Notes: a model not told the origin generated them from the letters alone. A DNA stretch of 48,783 nt from Burkholderiaceae bacterium (GCA_028871175.1 JAGWNU010000006.1:1-48783); one strand, 5' to 3'. Shown: positions 26,065-35,367, numbered from the stretch's first letter. Numbers and translations: made by a program.

Positions 26065-28344
26065 ATGAGCTTGCATTCGCCCCTGATCGCCGACATCGAG
26101 GCCTCGGCAGGCGCCGAGCCCGATGCCACCATCCAGTCGCGCGGCGTGTTGCTGTGCCTGTCCGAGCCTGACCTGCACATCTGCCAGGCGAGCGAAAACC
26201 TGGAAGCTGCACTGGGCACGCCGCTGGCGCGAGCATTGCGCGCGCCCGTCGAACACGTGATCGGCGTCGCGGGCCGCGAGCAGATGGCGCGCGCCGTGGC
26301 CACGCACCAGATCGACGGCGTCCCGTTGTATTTCGGCACGGTGCAAACGCCTCATGGCCTCTTGCTCGAAGCGGTCGTCCATCGGCATCGTGGCGTGCTC
26401 CTCCTGGAGCTTGAACCTGCAACGCGTGCCGCCGACGGTGCATTTGCGTCGATGTATCCGCTGGTGCGCACGTTCGTTGCCAGCCTGCAGGCGGTGGAAA
26501 GTATCCACGCCCTCACGGATCTGGCGGCACGGGAGGTGCGCCGGATGACAGGCTTCGGCCGGGTCGCGATCCATCACTTCGACGCGGGCGACACGGTGCG
26601 CGTGCTGGCGGAGGCCCGAGACCCCGCTTACGACTCGCTGCATGGCGCGCAGTTGCCCGGCACCGACCTGACGCCCGAAATGCGCCGCATGTACGGGCGC
26701 AATCCGCTGCGTCTGGTGGCGGACGTCGACGACGCACCGGTTCGGCTGGTACCGGCCCGGAACCCCATATCGGGGCACGCGACCGATCTGTCCTATGCTG
26801 CGCTGCGGGCCCCCTCCGATGCGCAGCGCGAGCCGATGTGCCAGATGGGGGCGAGGGCTGTCCTCACGCTGACACTCACCGTGCGCGGGCGGCTCTGGGG
26901 CCTGATCGCCTGTCATCACGCCACACCCCACACGCTACCGTTCGAGGTGCGACTGGCGTGCGAGCACCTGGCCCAGATTCTTTCGCTGCAGATTGAAGCC
27001 AAGGAAGACCGGGAAGAGATCGCGCACCGCCTCGAATTGCGCCGCATCCTCGTGCGCCTGCTGGCAGCCATGGCCGATCGCGACAGCTTCCTCGACGGGT
27101 TGCTCGAGCATCCGGCCGACCTGCTGCGTTTTGCCTCGGCCAGCGGGGCGGCCATCGTGCATCAGGACGAATGCGTTCGCGTGGGCGCCGCGCCCGAGGC
27201 CGATAGCATCCTGCAGCTGACCGACTGGCTTGCGACCGCACACCCGCGCGAGGTGTTCCACACCGATCGCCTGTCGACCGTCTACGCGGCCGGCGCGGCC
27301 CTGCTGCCGCACGCCGGGGGCGTGCTCGCTGTCCAGATTTCGCAACTCCATCGTGATTACGTGCTGTGGTTCCGGCCCGAAGCCCCGCAAACGGTGAACT
27401 GGGCCGGTGGCGCGCCGCCCGAGCAGGCCGACGAACACGCCGCGCCAGTGCTTGCCCGCACGCACCACTGGCAGCATCGCATCGCACATACCTCACGCCC
27501 GTGGCGGCCGAGCGAAGTGGAAATCGCGGCGGAATTACGCTACGCCGTGCTCAATATCGTCCTGCGCCGCGCCGAGGAGGCCGCCGAACTGGCTGGCGAA
27601 TTGCGCCGCGCCAATCACGAGCTGGAGGCCTTCTCTTACTCCGTTTCGCACGACTTGCGCGCGCCCCTGCGCCACATCGCCGGCTACGCCGAACTGCTTG
27701 GCGAGATGGAGGGCGACCACGTGTCCGCCCGCGGACGGCACTTCCTGCAGACCATCGCCAGCTCGTCGCGCTTTGCCGGCAAGCTGGTCGACGATCTGCT
27801 GACGTTCTCGCAAATGGGCCGCGGCGCGCTGCGCCCGACGGACGTGAACCTGACGCAGCTCGTGCGCGGCATCGCACGGGACCTGCGGGCCGATACCGGC
27901 GACCGGCACATCGAGTGGGAGATCGCGACGCTGCCCGTGGTGCGCGCCGATCCCGCCTTCCTCCAGCTGGCCGTGCGCAACCTGCTCTCCAATGCCATCA
28001 AGTACACGCGCGACCGCGACCCGGCCCGCATCCGCGTGGATGCCGAGCAACGCCCCGACGAAACCATCGTGCGCATCGCCGACAACGGTGTGGGATTTTC
28101 GATGGAGTACGTGGGCAAGCTGTTCGGCGTCTTTCAGCGGCTGCACCGCATGGAGGAATTCGAGGGCACCGGTATCGGCCTGGCCAACGTGCGGCGCATC
28201 GTCGAGCGCCACGGCGGCCGCACCTGGGCCGAGGGCGCGCTCGATCGCGGCGCCACGTTCTACTTCGCGCTGCCGCGCGTGCCGCCACCCGAGGCGGATT
28301 TCTTACCCGGCACCGCCCGCGCACCAGCGACGCGCGGCGCCTGA
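26065..28344 (+). CDS. Phytochrome-architecture sensor histidine kinase with degenerate chromophore pocket
   Basis: A 759-residue protein with PAS (about 20-115), GAF (about 135-305) and PHY (about 320-490) domains, then HisKA and HATPase_c. The autophosphorylated His is likely His529 (SVSHDLRAPLRH); the N box is NLLSNAIKY. Bacteriophytochrome hallmarks remain in IQSRGVLL, RNPLRLVADVD, LWGLIACHH and the tongue WFRPEAPQTVNW. The biliverdin Cys before the PAS domain is absent (AGAEPDATIQ), PASDIP reads PGTDLT, the SPxHxEYL stretch reads SDAQREPM, and PRxSF reads ARTHHW. Light sensing is therefore doubtful. It starts the cassette with the next two genes. Confidence 0.88.
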   Translation: MSLHSPLIADIEASAGAEPDATIQSRGVLLCLSEPDLHICQASENLEAALGTPLARALRAPVEHVIGVAGREQMARAVATHQIDGVPLYFGTVQTPHGLLLEAVVHRHRGVLLLELEPATRAADGAFASMYPLVRTFVASLQAVESIHALTDLAAREVRRMTGFGRVAIHHFDAGDTVRVLAEARDPAYDSLHGAQLPGTDLTPEMRRMYGRNPLRLVADVDDAPVRLVPARNPISGHATDLSYAALRAPSDAQREPMCQMGARAVLTLTLTVRGRLWGLIACHHATPHTLPFEVRLACEHLAQILSLQIEAKEDREEIAHRLELRRILVRLLAAMADRDSFLDGLLEHPADLLRFASASGAAIVHQDECVRVGAAPEADSILQLTDWLATAHPREVFHTDRLSTVYAAGAALLPHAGGVLAVQISQLHRDYVLWFRPEAPQTVNWAGGAPPEQADEHAAPVLARTHHWQHRIAHTSRPWRPSEVEIAAELRYAVLNIVLRRAEEAAELAGELRRANHELEAFSYSVSHDLRAPLRHIAGYAELLGEMEGDHVSARGRHFLQTIASSSRFAGKLVDDLLTFSQMGRGALRPTDVNLTQLVRGIARDLRADTGDRHIEWEIATLPVVRADPAFLQLAVRNLLSNAIKYTRDRDPARIRVDAEQRPDETIVRIADNGVGFSMEYVGKLFGVFQRLHRMEEFEGTGIGLANVRRIVERHGGRTWAEGALDRGATFYFALPRVPPPEADFLPGTARAPATRGA

Positions 28345-28370
28345 ATGCGTTCTTTTACGTCGAACCTGCC

Positions 28371-28838
28371 ATGCTCAAACCCATCCTGCTCGTTGAAGAC
28401 AACCCGAACGACCTCGAGCTGACCTTGCTGGCGCTGGAGCGCAGCCAGCTCGCCAACGATGTGGTCGTGACCCGTGACGGCGCCGAGGCGCTCGACTACC
28501 TGCACGCGCGCGGCACCTACGCTGGCCGCGCACCTGGCAACCCTGCCGTCGTCCTGCTCGACCTCAAACTGCCCAAGGTCGACGGGCTCGAAGTGCTGGC
28601 CAACATCCGATCCACCCACGCGCTCAAGAGCCTGCCCGTGGTCATGCTCACCTCGTCGCGCGAGGAAATCGACCTGTTGCGCAGCTACGAGCTGGGCGTC
28701 AACGCCTATGTGGTCAAGCCGGTCGAGTTCCGCGCGTTTGTCGATGCGATCGCCGACCTGGGCGTGTTCTGGGCTGTGCTCAATGAGCCGCCACCGGGTT
28801 CGACCCGCACCCGCCGCGCCACGCACGCCGCCGGCTAG
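28371..28838 (+). CDS. Single-domain response regulator (Rcp1-like)
   Basis: A 155-residue stand-alone receiver domain of the type paired with phytochromes (Rcp1 class). The acidic pair is in LLVEDNPND, the phosphoacceptor Asp64 in VLLDLKLPKVDG, the switch Thr in VMLTSS and the conserved Lys116 in VVKPVEF. There is no DNA-binding or output domain, so it probably relays phosphate or acts by protein contact. The gene begins 26 nt after the phytochrome-like kinase and 25 nt before the hybrid kinase, implying one operon. A basic tail (TRTRRATHAAG) ends it. Confidence 0.93.
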   Translation: MLKPILLVEDNPNDLELTLLALERSQLANDVVVTRDGAEALDYLHARGTYAGRAPGNPAVVLLDLKLPKVDGLEVLANIRSTHALKSLPVVMLTSSREEIDLLRSYELGVNAYVVKPVEFRAFVDAIADLGVFWAVLNEPPPGSTRTRRATHAAG

Positions 28839-28863
28839 CCTTCTTTCCGACGCACTCGCCCAT

Positions 28864-30822
28864 ATGCCCAACCTGCAACTGCTGCTGGTCGAAGACAACC
28901 TGCTGGACGCCGAACTGACGCGTGCGCGGCTGGAAACGGCCAATCTGTTGGCGGACACCGTCCTGGTCGACAACGAACCCGACTTTGTCGACCAGCTCAG
29001 CACGCGCACCTTCGACGCCATCCTGGCCGACTACATGCTGCCGCAGTTCACTGGCGCGGAGGCGCTGGACATTGCCCGGCGCATGGCGCCGCAGACACCG
29101 TTCATCTTCGTCTCGGGCGCGCTGGGCGAGGAACACGCGGTCGACATGCTCAAACGCGGGGCGACCGATTACGTGATCAAGCAGCGCCTGCAACGCCTGC
29201 CGGTCGTGCTGCTGCGCGCCCTGGCGGAAGCCGCCGAGCGCCGTCAGCGGATCGCCGCCGAAGCCGCGCTGCGTGAGACGGAAACGCACTTCCGCCTGCT
29301 CGTCAACGCGCTCAAGGAGCACGCCGTGCTCTCACTCGACCCCGACGGCATCGTGCGGACCTGGAATGCTGCGTCGCGCGGCATCCTCGGCTACGGGCGA
29401 GAGGACATCCTCGGCAAATCGGCCGACATCCTGTATCCGCAGGCCGCGCGCGAGGCCGGCGACTTCCAGCGCAAGCTCGACCGCGTGCGCCAGGAAGGCA
29501 GCATCAGCGACGACCGCTGGATGCTGCGCAAGGACGGCACGCCATTCTTCGCGTCCAGCGTGGTCACCGCGATCCACAACGAAATGGGCGAGTTGATCGG
29601 TTTCTCGAAGATCATCCGCGACGCCACGGAAGACCGCATGGCTGCCGACGCGCTGCGCCGCGCGAAGGAGGAGGCCGAAACAGCCAACCACGCAAAAGAT
29701 CACTTTCTCGCGGTGCTCTCGCACGAACTGCGCACTCCCCTCACCCCCATCCTGACCGCCGTGCATCTGCTGGAACTGCGCCGCGATCTGCCTTCGGATG
29801 TGGTTGCGCAGCTGGAAGTCGTACGCCGCAACGCCGAGCTGGAAGCGCGCCTCATCGACGACCTGCTCGACATCACAGGCATTGCGCGCGGCAAGCTGGC
29901 GGTCAGTTTTGCGCCCGTGGATCTCTATCCGCTGCTGGAAAGCACTCTGGAAATGTCGCGCAGCGACATGCAGGAAAAACGCCTGTCGCTCAAGACCCGG
30001 TTCGAAGCCCGGCGCAGCACGCTACATGCCGACGGCGCGCGCATCCAGCAAGTCATTTGGAACCTCGTGCGCAACGCGGTGAAGTTCACGCCACCAGGCG
30101 GGGCCATCGAGGTGCGCACCTGGAATCCGGGAGCAGGCACCGTGGCGGTCGCGGTCAAGGACACCGGCATCGGCATCGAGCCGGAAGCCCTGCCGCGCAT
30201 CTTCTCGGCGTTCGAACAGGCCGACGCCTCGATCACGCAGCGCTTTGGCGGGCTGGGACTGGGGCTGGCGATCGCCCATGCGCTGGTGCAGAAGCACGAC
30301 GGCTCGCTCACCGCAGAAAGCGCGGGCCGGCACCAGGGCGCCACCTTTACGCTCATGTTGCCGGTTGCAGCCGAGCCGACGCAACGCGAGGCAACCCCCG
30401 CTCCGCCCATAGCGCGCGCCCAGCCGACGCGCGGTCTGCATGTTCTTCTGGTGGAAGACAACGCCGACACGGCCGAGGCCATGGGGCAGGTGCTGGCGAT
30501 TCTCGGCCACACCGTCACCGTAGCCAGCGGCGCGCAGACGGCCATGCGCGCGGCCGAATCCGGCCCGTTCGATCTGCTCATCAGCGATATCGGCCTGCCG
30601 GACGGCAGCGGCCTGGACGTGGTGCGGGCGTTTGGCGAGCGGCACGCGGCGCCGTCGATCGCCATCACGGGCTACGGCATGGAAGAGGACATCGCACGCT
30701 GTCACGAAGCTGGCTTTACGGACCACCTGACCAAGCCGGTCGATTTCAAGCGCCTGGAACGGCTGTTGGCGGGGTATCTGGCGGCACGCGATGCAGGTAC
30801 GGCCGACTTGCGCGCACGCTGA
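28864..30822 (+). CDS. Hybrid sensor kinase: REC-PAS-HisKA-HATPase-REC
   Basis: A 652-residue soluble kinase. The N-terminal receiver has Asp56 in AILADYMLPQF. A linker helix leads to a PAS domain (about 140-260, with a PAC tail GFSKIIRDATEDR). HisKA follows with His287 in VLSHELRTPLTP, then HATPase_c (NLVRNAVKFTPPGG; FGGLGLGLAIAHAL). The C-terminal receiver has the acidic pair in LLVEDNADT and Asp575 in LLISDIGLPDGSG. There are no membrane segments. With REC at both ends it can receive and return phosphate, consistent with a relay with the adjacent regulator. Output is unknown. Confidence 0.94.
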   Translation: MPNLQLLLVEDNLLDAELTRARLETANLLADTVLVDNEPDFVDQLSTRTFDAILADYMLPQFTGAEALDIARRMAPQTPFIFVSGALGEEHAVDMLKRGATDYVIKQRLQRLPVVLLRALAEAAERRQRIAAEAALRETETHFRLLVNALKEHAVLSLDPDGIVRTWNAASRGILGYGREDILGKSADILYPQAAREAGDFQRKLDRVRQEGSISDDRWMLRKDGTPFFASSVVTAIHNEMGELIGFSKIIRDATEDRMAADALRRAKEEAETANHAKDHFLAVLSHELRTPLTPILTAVHLLELRRDLPSDVVAQLEVVRRNAELEARLIDDLLDITGIARGKLAVSFAPVDLYPLLESTLEMSRSDMQEKRLSLKTRFEARRSTLHADGARIQQVIWNLVRNAVKFTPPGGAIEVRTWNPGAGTVAVAVKDTGIGIEPEALPRIFSAFEQADASITQRFGGLGLGLAIAHALVQKHDGSLTAESAGRHQGATFTLMLPVAAEPTQREATPAPPIARAQPTRGLHVLLVEDNADTAEAMGQVLAILGHTVTVASGAQTAMRAAESGPFDLLISDIGLPDGSGLDVVRAFGERHAAPSIAITGYGMEEDIARCHEAGFTDHLTKPVDFKRLERLLAGYLAARDAGTADLRAR

Positions 30823-30853
30823 GGCGGCGCGCCGGAACGTCGCACCCGATGTG

Positions 30854-31096
30854 CTATCGGCGCAACAGGCCCCAGACAGCCGGCGCCAGCATGGCGCCTA
30901 CCACGGCGGCCGTCCATGCCAGGATCTGTCCGTCGGCATACAGGTGCGCAAACTGGCCGCCGTAGTAGCCGGCCAGGGCGCCCAGCGCGCCCGCCAGCAA
31001 GGCTGGGCGCCAGCCCAGGCGCTTGCCCGCCGGATGCAGCCAATGCGCCGCACCGCCCACCGCCAGCCCGATCCAAAGCGGCCCCAACCACCCCAT
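30854..31096 (-). CDS. Small membrane protein of the GlsB/YeaQ/YmgE type
   Basis: An 80-residue protein with three hydrophobic helices separated by short loops (GPLWIGLAVGGAAHWL; WRPALLAGALGALAGYYGGQFA; AWTAAVVGAMLAPAVWGLL). The Gly-rich helix pattern and size resemble the transglycosylase-associated/GlsB family linked to stress responses. The start codon at 31096 begins immediately before the first helix. It stands alone, converging on the hybrid kinase gene. The family call is moderate. Confidence 0.7.
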   Translation of the reverse strand: MGWLGPLWIGLAVGGAAHWLHPAGKRLGWRPALLAGALGALAGYYGGQFAHLYADGQILAWTAAVVGAMLAPAVWGLLRR

Positions 31097-31262
31097 CGTT
31101 GTCTCCGTGTTGCCGTGTCCATTCCGTTGGACGCGTACCTTAGCGCAAGGCCGGGCGGAAGGCCACGGCCGGGCGCCCTGCGTACCGTGATGGATACCAC
31201 ACATGTCTCGGGTCAGCCTCATCGTATTTGACCTGCATCCTGTCGAGGCGCAGGGCCGGCGT

Positions 31263-31268
31263 TATAAT
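31263..31268 (+). promoter_or_regulatory. -10 element upstream of hemA
   Basis: A consensus TATAAT lies 47 nt before the hemA ATG. The best 16-bp-spaced -35 is TGTCGA (31241-31246), which is weak; a TTGACC at 31228 is too far away (29 bp). The predicted transcript starts near 31275. Confidence 0.5.
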
Positions 31269-31315
31269 TCACACGGCTCAAAAATTGTGCCGATCTCCCC
31301 AACCGGCCGCCCCAC

Positions 31316-32623
31316 ATGCAGTTGCTGACCCTCGGAATCAACCACCACACGGCGCCGCTTTCCCTGCGCGAGAAGGTGGCGTTTCCGCTCGAGCAGCTCA
31401 AGCCCGCGCTGACCACGCTGCGCGAGCACCTGCCGCACCGCAAGAACACGGCCGAAGCGGCCATCCTGTCCACCTGCAACCGTACCGAGCTCTACTGCGC
31501 CACCGACGGCAACCTGCCCGAAGAGACCGCGCATGAGCACGCGATCCGATGGCTGGCACAGCACCACAACATCGACCCCGGCGAACTCGCGCCCCATGTG
31601 TATTCGCTCGGGCAATCGCTGGCGGTGCGCCACGCCTTTCGCGTGGCCAGCGGCCTCGACTCGATGGTGCTGGGGGAAACGCAGATCCTCGGCCAGATGA
31701 AGGACGCCGTGCGTACCGCCACCGAGGCTGGTGCGCTGGGCACGTACCTGAATCAGCTGTTCCAGCGCACGTTCGCGGTGGCCAAGGAGGTGCGCGGCAC
31801 CACCGAAATCGGCGCGCACTCGGTGTCGATGGCCGCTGCCGCCGTGCGCCTGGCGCAGCGCATCTTTGAGTCGATCGCCGAGCAGCGCGTGCTGTTCATC
31901 GGCGCCGGCGAGATGATCGAGCTATGCGCCACCCACTTCGCCGCGCAGATGCCGCGCGAGGTCGTGATCGCCAACCGCACGCTCGAGCGCGGCGAGAAGC
32001 TGGCCGAGGCGCTGTCTAACCAGGGCCTGAACGCCCGCGCCGTGCGCCTGGCTGAGTTGCCGACCAAGCTGGCCGATTTCGATATCGTTGTGTCGTGTAC
32101 GGCGAGCACGCTGCCCATCATCGGGCTGGGCGCCGTCGAGCGCGCCATCAAGCAGCGCCGCCATCGCCCGATGTTCATGGTCGACCTGGCCGTGCCGCGC
32201 GACATCGAGCCGGAAGTGTCGCGCCTGTCCGATGTCTTTCTCTACACAGTGGACGATCTTGGTGCCATCGTGCGCGAAGGCAATGCGCTGCGGCAGGCCG
32301 CCGTTGCCCAAGCAGAAGCCATCATCGAGACACGCGTGCAGAACTTCATGCACTGGCTGGACGCGCGCAGCGTGGTGCCGATCATCCGCGACCTGCACGC
32401 ACAAGCCGAAACGCTGCGCCAGGGCGAACTCGAACGCGCGCAACGCATGCTTGCGCGTGGTGACGATCCGGCGCTGGTGCTGGAGGCGCTCTCGCAGGCG
32501 CTGACGAAGAAATTCCTCCATGGCCCGACGCACGCGCTCAACCACGCGCAAGGCGAAGGCCGTGAACAACTCATCGACTTGCTGCCGGCACTGTTCCGGC
32601 AGTCCAGCCACTCCGAGCGCTAG
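31316..32623 (+). CDS. hemA: Glutamyl-tRNA reductase
   Basis: A 435-residue enzyme reducing glutamyl-tRNA(Glu) to glutamate-1-semialdehyde with NADPH, the first committed step of C5-pathway heme and tetrapyrrole synthesis. The catalytic Cys54 lies in [26 protein letters not shown] contacts substrate, and the dinucleotide site includes FIGAGEM. The C-terminal dimerisation helices follow ([17 protein letters not shown]). Length and N-terminus ([15 protein letters not shown]) are standard. hemA-prfA-prmC order is conserved in proteobacteria. Confidence 0.97.
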   Translation: MQLLTLGINHHTAPLSLREKVAFPLEQLKPALTTLREHLPHRKNTAEAAILSTCNRTELYCATDGNLPEETAHEHAIRWLAQHHNIDPGELAPHVYSLGQSLAVRHAFRVASGLDSMVLGETQILGQMKDAVRTATEAGALGTYLNQLFQRTFAVAKEVRGTTEIGAHSVSMAAAAVRLAQRIFESIAEQRVLFIGAGEMIELCATHFAAQMPREVVIANRTLERGEKLAEALSNQGLNARAVRLAELPTKLADFDIVVSCTASTLPIIGLGAVERAIKQRRHRPMFMVDLAVPRDIEPEVSRLSDVFLYTVDDLGAIVREGNALRQAAVAQAEAIIETRVQNFMHWLDARSVVPIIRDLHAQAETLRQGELERAQRMLARGDDPALVLEALSQALTKKFLHGPTHALNHAQGEGREQLIDLLPALFRQSSHSER

Positions 32624-32640
32624 CGGCCATTGCGTCGCCT

Positions 32641-32659
32641 GCGTGCCGCCCAGGCACGC
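32641..32659 (+). terminator. Hairpin after hemA
   Basis: A perfect 7-bp stem GCGTGCC-GCCCA-GGCACGC starts 17 nt past the hemA stop, but no T tract follows. It may attenuate or stabilise the hemA transcript before prfA. A TATGAT -10-like hexamer for prfA lies just downstream (32674-32679). Confidence 0.3.
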
Positions 32660-32720
32660 GACTTCCGGCGCGGTATGATGCGCCGCCCTCGCTTCCAGCG
32701 TTTCCTCCGCGACTGCCCGA

Positions 32721-33803
32721 ATGAAGCCCAGCATGCTGTCCAAGCTCGACCAACTGGCCGAGCGCATCGTCGAAATCAACGCGCTGCTTGCGCGTGAAGA
32801 CGCCACCGCCAACCTCGACCAATACCGTAAGCTCACGCGCGAACACGCCGAGCTGGAGCCCGTGGTCGCGCAATTTGCCGCGTGGAAGCAGGCGGAGGAA
32901 GACATCGCCACTGCGCAGGAGCTGGCGGCCGATCCGGACATGAAGGCGTTTGCCGAAGACGAACTTCGCGCGGCCCGCGAGCGCATGGAAACCCTCGAAG
33001 GCGAGCTGCAACGCCTGCTGCTGCCGAAGGACCCAAACGACCATCGCAACATCTTCGTGGAAATCCGCGCCGGCACGGGCGGCGATGAATCCGCGCTCTT
33101 TGCCGGCGACCTGCTGCGCATGTACACGCGCTACGCCGAACGTCAGCGCTGGCAGGTGGAGATCGTGAGCGAATCGCCGTCGGACCTGGGCGGCTACAAG
33201 GAAGTGATTGCGCGGCTGGTCGGCGAAGGTGCGTACTCGCGCCTGAAGTTCGAATCGGGCGGCCACCGCGTGCAGCGCGTGCCGGCCACGGAGGCGCAGG
33301 GACGCATCCACACGTCAGCCTGCACCGTGGCGATCATGCCCGAGGCCGATGCGCTGGCAGACATCCAGATCAATCCGGCCGATCTGCGCATCGATACGTT
33401 CCGCGCGTCGGGGGCGGGCGGCCAGCACATCAACAAGACGGATTCGGCCGTGCGCATCACGCACCTGCCGACCGGCCTGGTGGTGGAGTGCCAGGACGAC
33501 CGCAGCCAGCACCGCAACAAGGACCGCGCCATGCAGGTCCTCGCCGCGCGCCTGAAGGATCGCCAGGAGCGCGAGGCGCAAGCCAAGGAAGCCAGCGCCC
33601 GCAAGAGCCTGATCGGCTCGGGCGACCGCTCCGATCGCATCCGCACGTACAACTTCCCGCAAGGCCGCGTGACCGATCACCGCATCAACCTGACGCTGTA
33701 CAAGATCGACGCGATCATGGACGGCGACCTTGATGAACTGGTCGGCGCGTTGGCCGCTGAGCACCAGGCGGAACAGCTCGCCGCGCTGGGCGAAGACGCC
33801 TGA
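32721..33803 (+). CDS. prfA: Peptide chain release factor 1
   Basis: A 360-residue class I release factor recognising UAA and UAG. The tRNA-mimic tip [18 protein letters not shown] includes the PxT-type element of RF1. The peptidyl-hydrolysis motif [16 protein letters not shown] has GGQ at residues 233-235; its Gln is the substrate of PrmC, encoded two genes downstream. The length is the family norm. No internal stop that would suggest programmed frameshifting (that occurs in RF2). Confidence 0.98.
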   Translation: MKPSMLSKLDQLAERIVEINALLAREDATANLDQYRKLTREHAELEPVVAQFAAWKQAEEDIATAQELAADPDMKAFAEDELRAARERMETLEGELQRLLLPKDPNDHRNIFVEIRAGTGGDESALFAGDLLRMYTRYAERQRWQVEIVSESPSDLGGYKEVIARLVGEGAYSRLKFESGGHRVQRVPATEAQGRIHTSACTVAIMPEADALADIQINPADLRIDTFRASGAGGQHINKTDSAVRITHLPTGLVVECQDDRSQHRNKDRAMQVLAARLKDRQEREAQAKEASARKSLIGSGDRSDRIRTYNFPQGRVTDHRINLTLYKIDAIMDGDLDELVGALAAEHQAEQLAALGEDA

Positions 33804-33890
33804 TCCCCGAATCGTTAAAAAGCGCGCCCTCCGTAACATCCGCTTGCGTTTGATACAGCTTTGCGCGATGGCGCGCCGGTCCTGCGTTCC

Positions 33891-33896
33891 TATAAT
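33891..33896 (+). promoter_or_regulatory. -10 element for the Ala/Lys-rich lipoprotein gene
   Basis: A consensus TATAAT lies 91 nt before the lipoprotein start. No good -35 is seen at 16-18 bp, so the promoter strength is uncertain. It implies that the lipoprotein can be expressed independently of prfA. Confidence 0.45.
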
Positions 33897-33986
33897 CGAT
33901 CTCGATCGCGCCGAGTGCGCCGCCGGTCGCATCCGGCACCCTTTCCCCTAACAGGCGCGACGCCCACCACGATCAGGAGAATCGCA

Positions 33987-34355
33987 ATGCGTAACCCACT
34001 GCTGGCCGTCACGGTCGCCACCACCCTCGCCCTGAGCCTGGCCGCTTGCGGCAAAAAGGACGAAGCGGCCGATCAAGCCGCGAAAAGCGCCATGGAGCAG
34101 TCGAAAGACGCCGCCAAGCAGGCCGTCGACAACGCCGGCACCGCTGTGAGCAAGGCCGCCGACGCTGCCAAGGTGGAGATGTCGCAAGCCGCGTCGAACG
34201 CGCAGGCGGCGGCATCCGATGCGCTGTCCCAGGCCAAGGACGCTGCCAAGGAAGCCGCCGACAAGACGGCCAACGCAGCCAAGACGGCCGCCGATAAGAC
34301 CGCGGACGCAACCAAAGCGGCCGCGGACAAGGTGAAGGACGCGGCCAAGCAGTAA
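33987..34355 (+). CDS. Alanine/lysine-rich LEA-like lipoprotein
   Basis: A 122-residue lipoprotein with signal and lipobox LSLAAC (Cys21). The mature part is almost entirely Ala, Lys, Asp, Glu, Ser and Thr in an amphipathic pattern with a rough 11-residue period (AAKEAADKTANAAKTAADK, TADATKAAADKVKDAAKQ). This resembles late-embryogenesis-abundant group 3 motifs and long surface helices such as Lpp. It may span or coat the periplasm, or protect the envelope under stress. AGGAGA lies 6 nt before the ATG. It sits between prfA and prmC with its own -10 and terminator. Confidence 0.85.
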   Translation: MRNPLLAVTVATTLALSLAACGKKDEAADQAAKSAMEQSKDAAKQAVDNAGTAVSKAADAAKVEMSQAASNAQAAASDALSQAKDAAKEAADKTANAAKTAADKTADATKAAADKVKDAAKQ

Positions 34356-34381
34356 GCGTCGCGCCCTCTTACCGACGTGCT

Positions 34382-34420
34382 CACGGGCTCGCGCCGCACC
34401 GGCCGGGCCCGTGTTATTTT
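34382..34420 (+). terminator. Terminator after the LEA-like lipoprotein gene
   Basis: A CACGGGC / GCCCGTG stem (34382-34388 with 34407-34413), extendable by three further pairs, is followed by TTATTTT. It lies 26 nt beyond the lipoprotein stop and 45 nt before the prmC start, so prmC probably depends on read-through or a further promoter. Confidence 0.6.
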
Positions 34421-34464
34421 GTGCGCCCGATCCTTGCCGTCGCCGTCCCGCCCATCTGCCCGCC

Positions 34465-35367
34465 GTGTCGTCCGTTCCTGCCATTCCGCCCGAAACCCTC
34501 GCCCGCGTCACCGATGCGCTGACTGCGCTCGCCCGGGCTGGCCTGCCCGCACTGGAGGCACGCATGCTGGTCTCGCACGTGACCGGGCTGTCGCGTGTGC
34601 AGCTCATCACGCAGGACACCCGTGCCCTGGATGCCGCCGCGCGCCAGCAGATCAGCGAACTCGCCGCGCGGCGCCTGGCCGGCGAGCCGATGGCCTATCT
34701 GGTGGGCGAGCGCGAGTTCTTCGGCAGGACATTCCAGGTAACGCCCGCGGTGCTGATCCCGCGCCCCGACACCGAACTGCTGGTCGAGCAGGCACTGGAC
34801 CGCATGGAAGCGTTTGACGCCCCCACTGTGCTCGATCTCGGCACCGGCAGCGGCATCATCGCCATCACCATTGCGCTGGCGCGGCGTGACGCGCGCGTTT
34901 GGGCTACCGATGCGTCTGCCGAGGCACTGGCCGTGGCGACCGGCAACGCCCAGGCGCTTGGGGCAACCCAACTGCACACTGCGCTGGGCGATTGGTACGG
35001 CGCACTCGCCAAGACCGACGCGCCGCGCACCTTCGAGCTGATCGTGAGCAACCCGCCCTACATTGCGGCCGCCGATGACCATCTCGGCCAAGGCGATCTG
35101 CGGTTCGAGCCAGCCGGTGCGCTCACCGATCACAGCGATGGCCTGCAGCACCTGCGTGCCATCATCACCGGCGCCCCGGCACACCTGGCATCCGGGGGCT
35201 GGCTGCTGCTGGAACACGGCTACGATCAGGGCGATGCCGTGCGCGCGCTGCTGCTCGATGCCGGTTTTGCCCAGGTCTTCACCTCACAGGACCTCGCCGG
35301 TCAGGACCGCTGCAGCGGTGGACAATGGCGGGATCAAAACGCCGCCGGGCGTTCCTCGCTAAAATAG
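34465..35367 (+). CDS. prmC: Release factor glutamine N5-methyltransferase
   Basis: A 300-residue SAM-dependent methyltransferase that modifies the GGQ glutamine of RF1/RF2. The N-terminal helical substrate domain is followed by the SAM loop VLDLGTGSGIIAITIA and the catalytic motif SNPPYIAA (NPPY). GTG 34465 (VSSVPAIPPETL) is preferred, since the more upstream ATG (34411) lies inside the preceding terminator. The C-terminus is about 10 residues longer than the last conserved segment (DLAGQDRCSGGQ). Confidence 0.93.
   Translation: MSSVPAIPPETLARVTDALTALARAGLPALEARMLVSHVTGLSRVQLITQDTRALDAAARQQISELAARRLAGEPMAYLVGEREFFGRTFQVTPAVLIPRPDTELLVEQALDRMEAFDAPTVLDLGTGSGIIAITIALARRDARVWATDASAEALAVATGNAQALGATQLHTALGDWYGALAKTDAPRTFELIVSNPPYIAAADDHLGQGDLRFEPAGALTDHSDGLQHLRAIITGAPAHLASGGWLLLEHGYDQGDAVRALLLDAGFAQVFTSQDLAGQDRCSGGQWRDQNAAGRSSLK

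Noticed and set aside
28864-30822. N-terminal receiver of the hybrid kinase as a separate gene fused by an error
   Set aside because: The frame is continuous through a helical linker into the PAS domain, with no internal start or frame disruption; REC-first hybrid kinases are a known architecture.
32641-32659. Second rRNA- or tRNA-like element between hemA and prfA
   Set aside because: Only a 7-bp hairpin is present; no cloverleaf or conserved tRNA bases.
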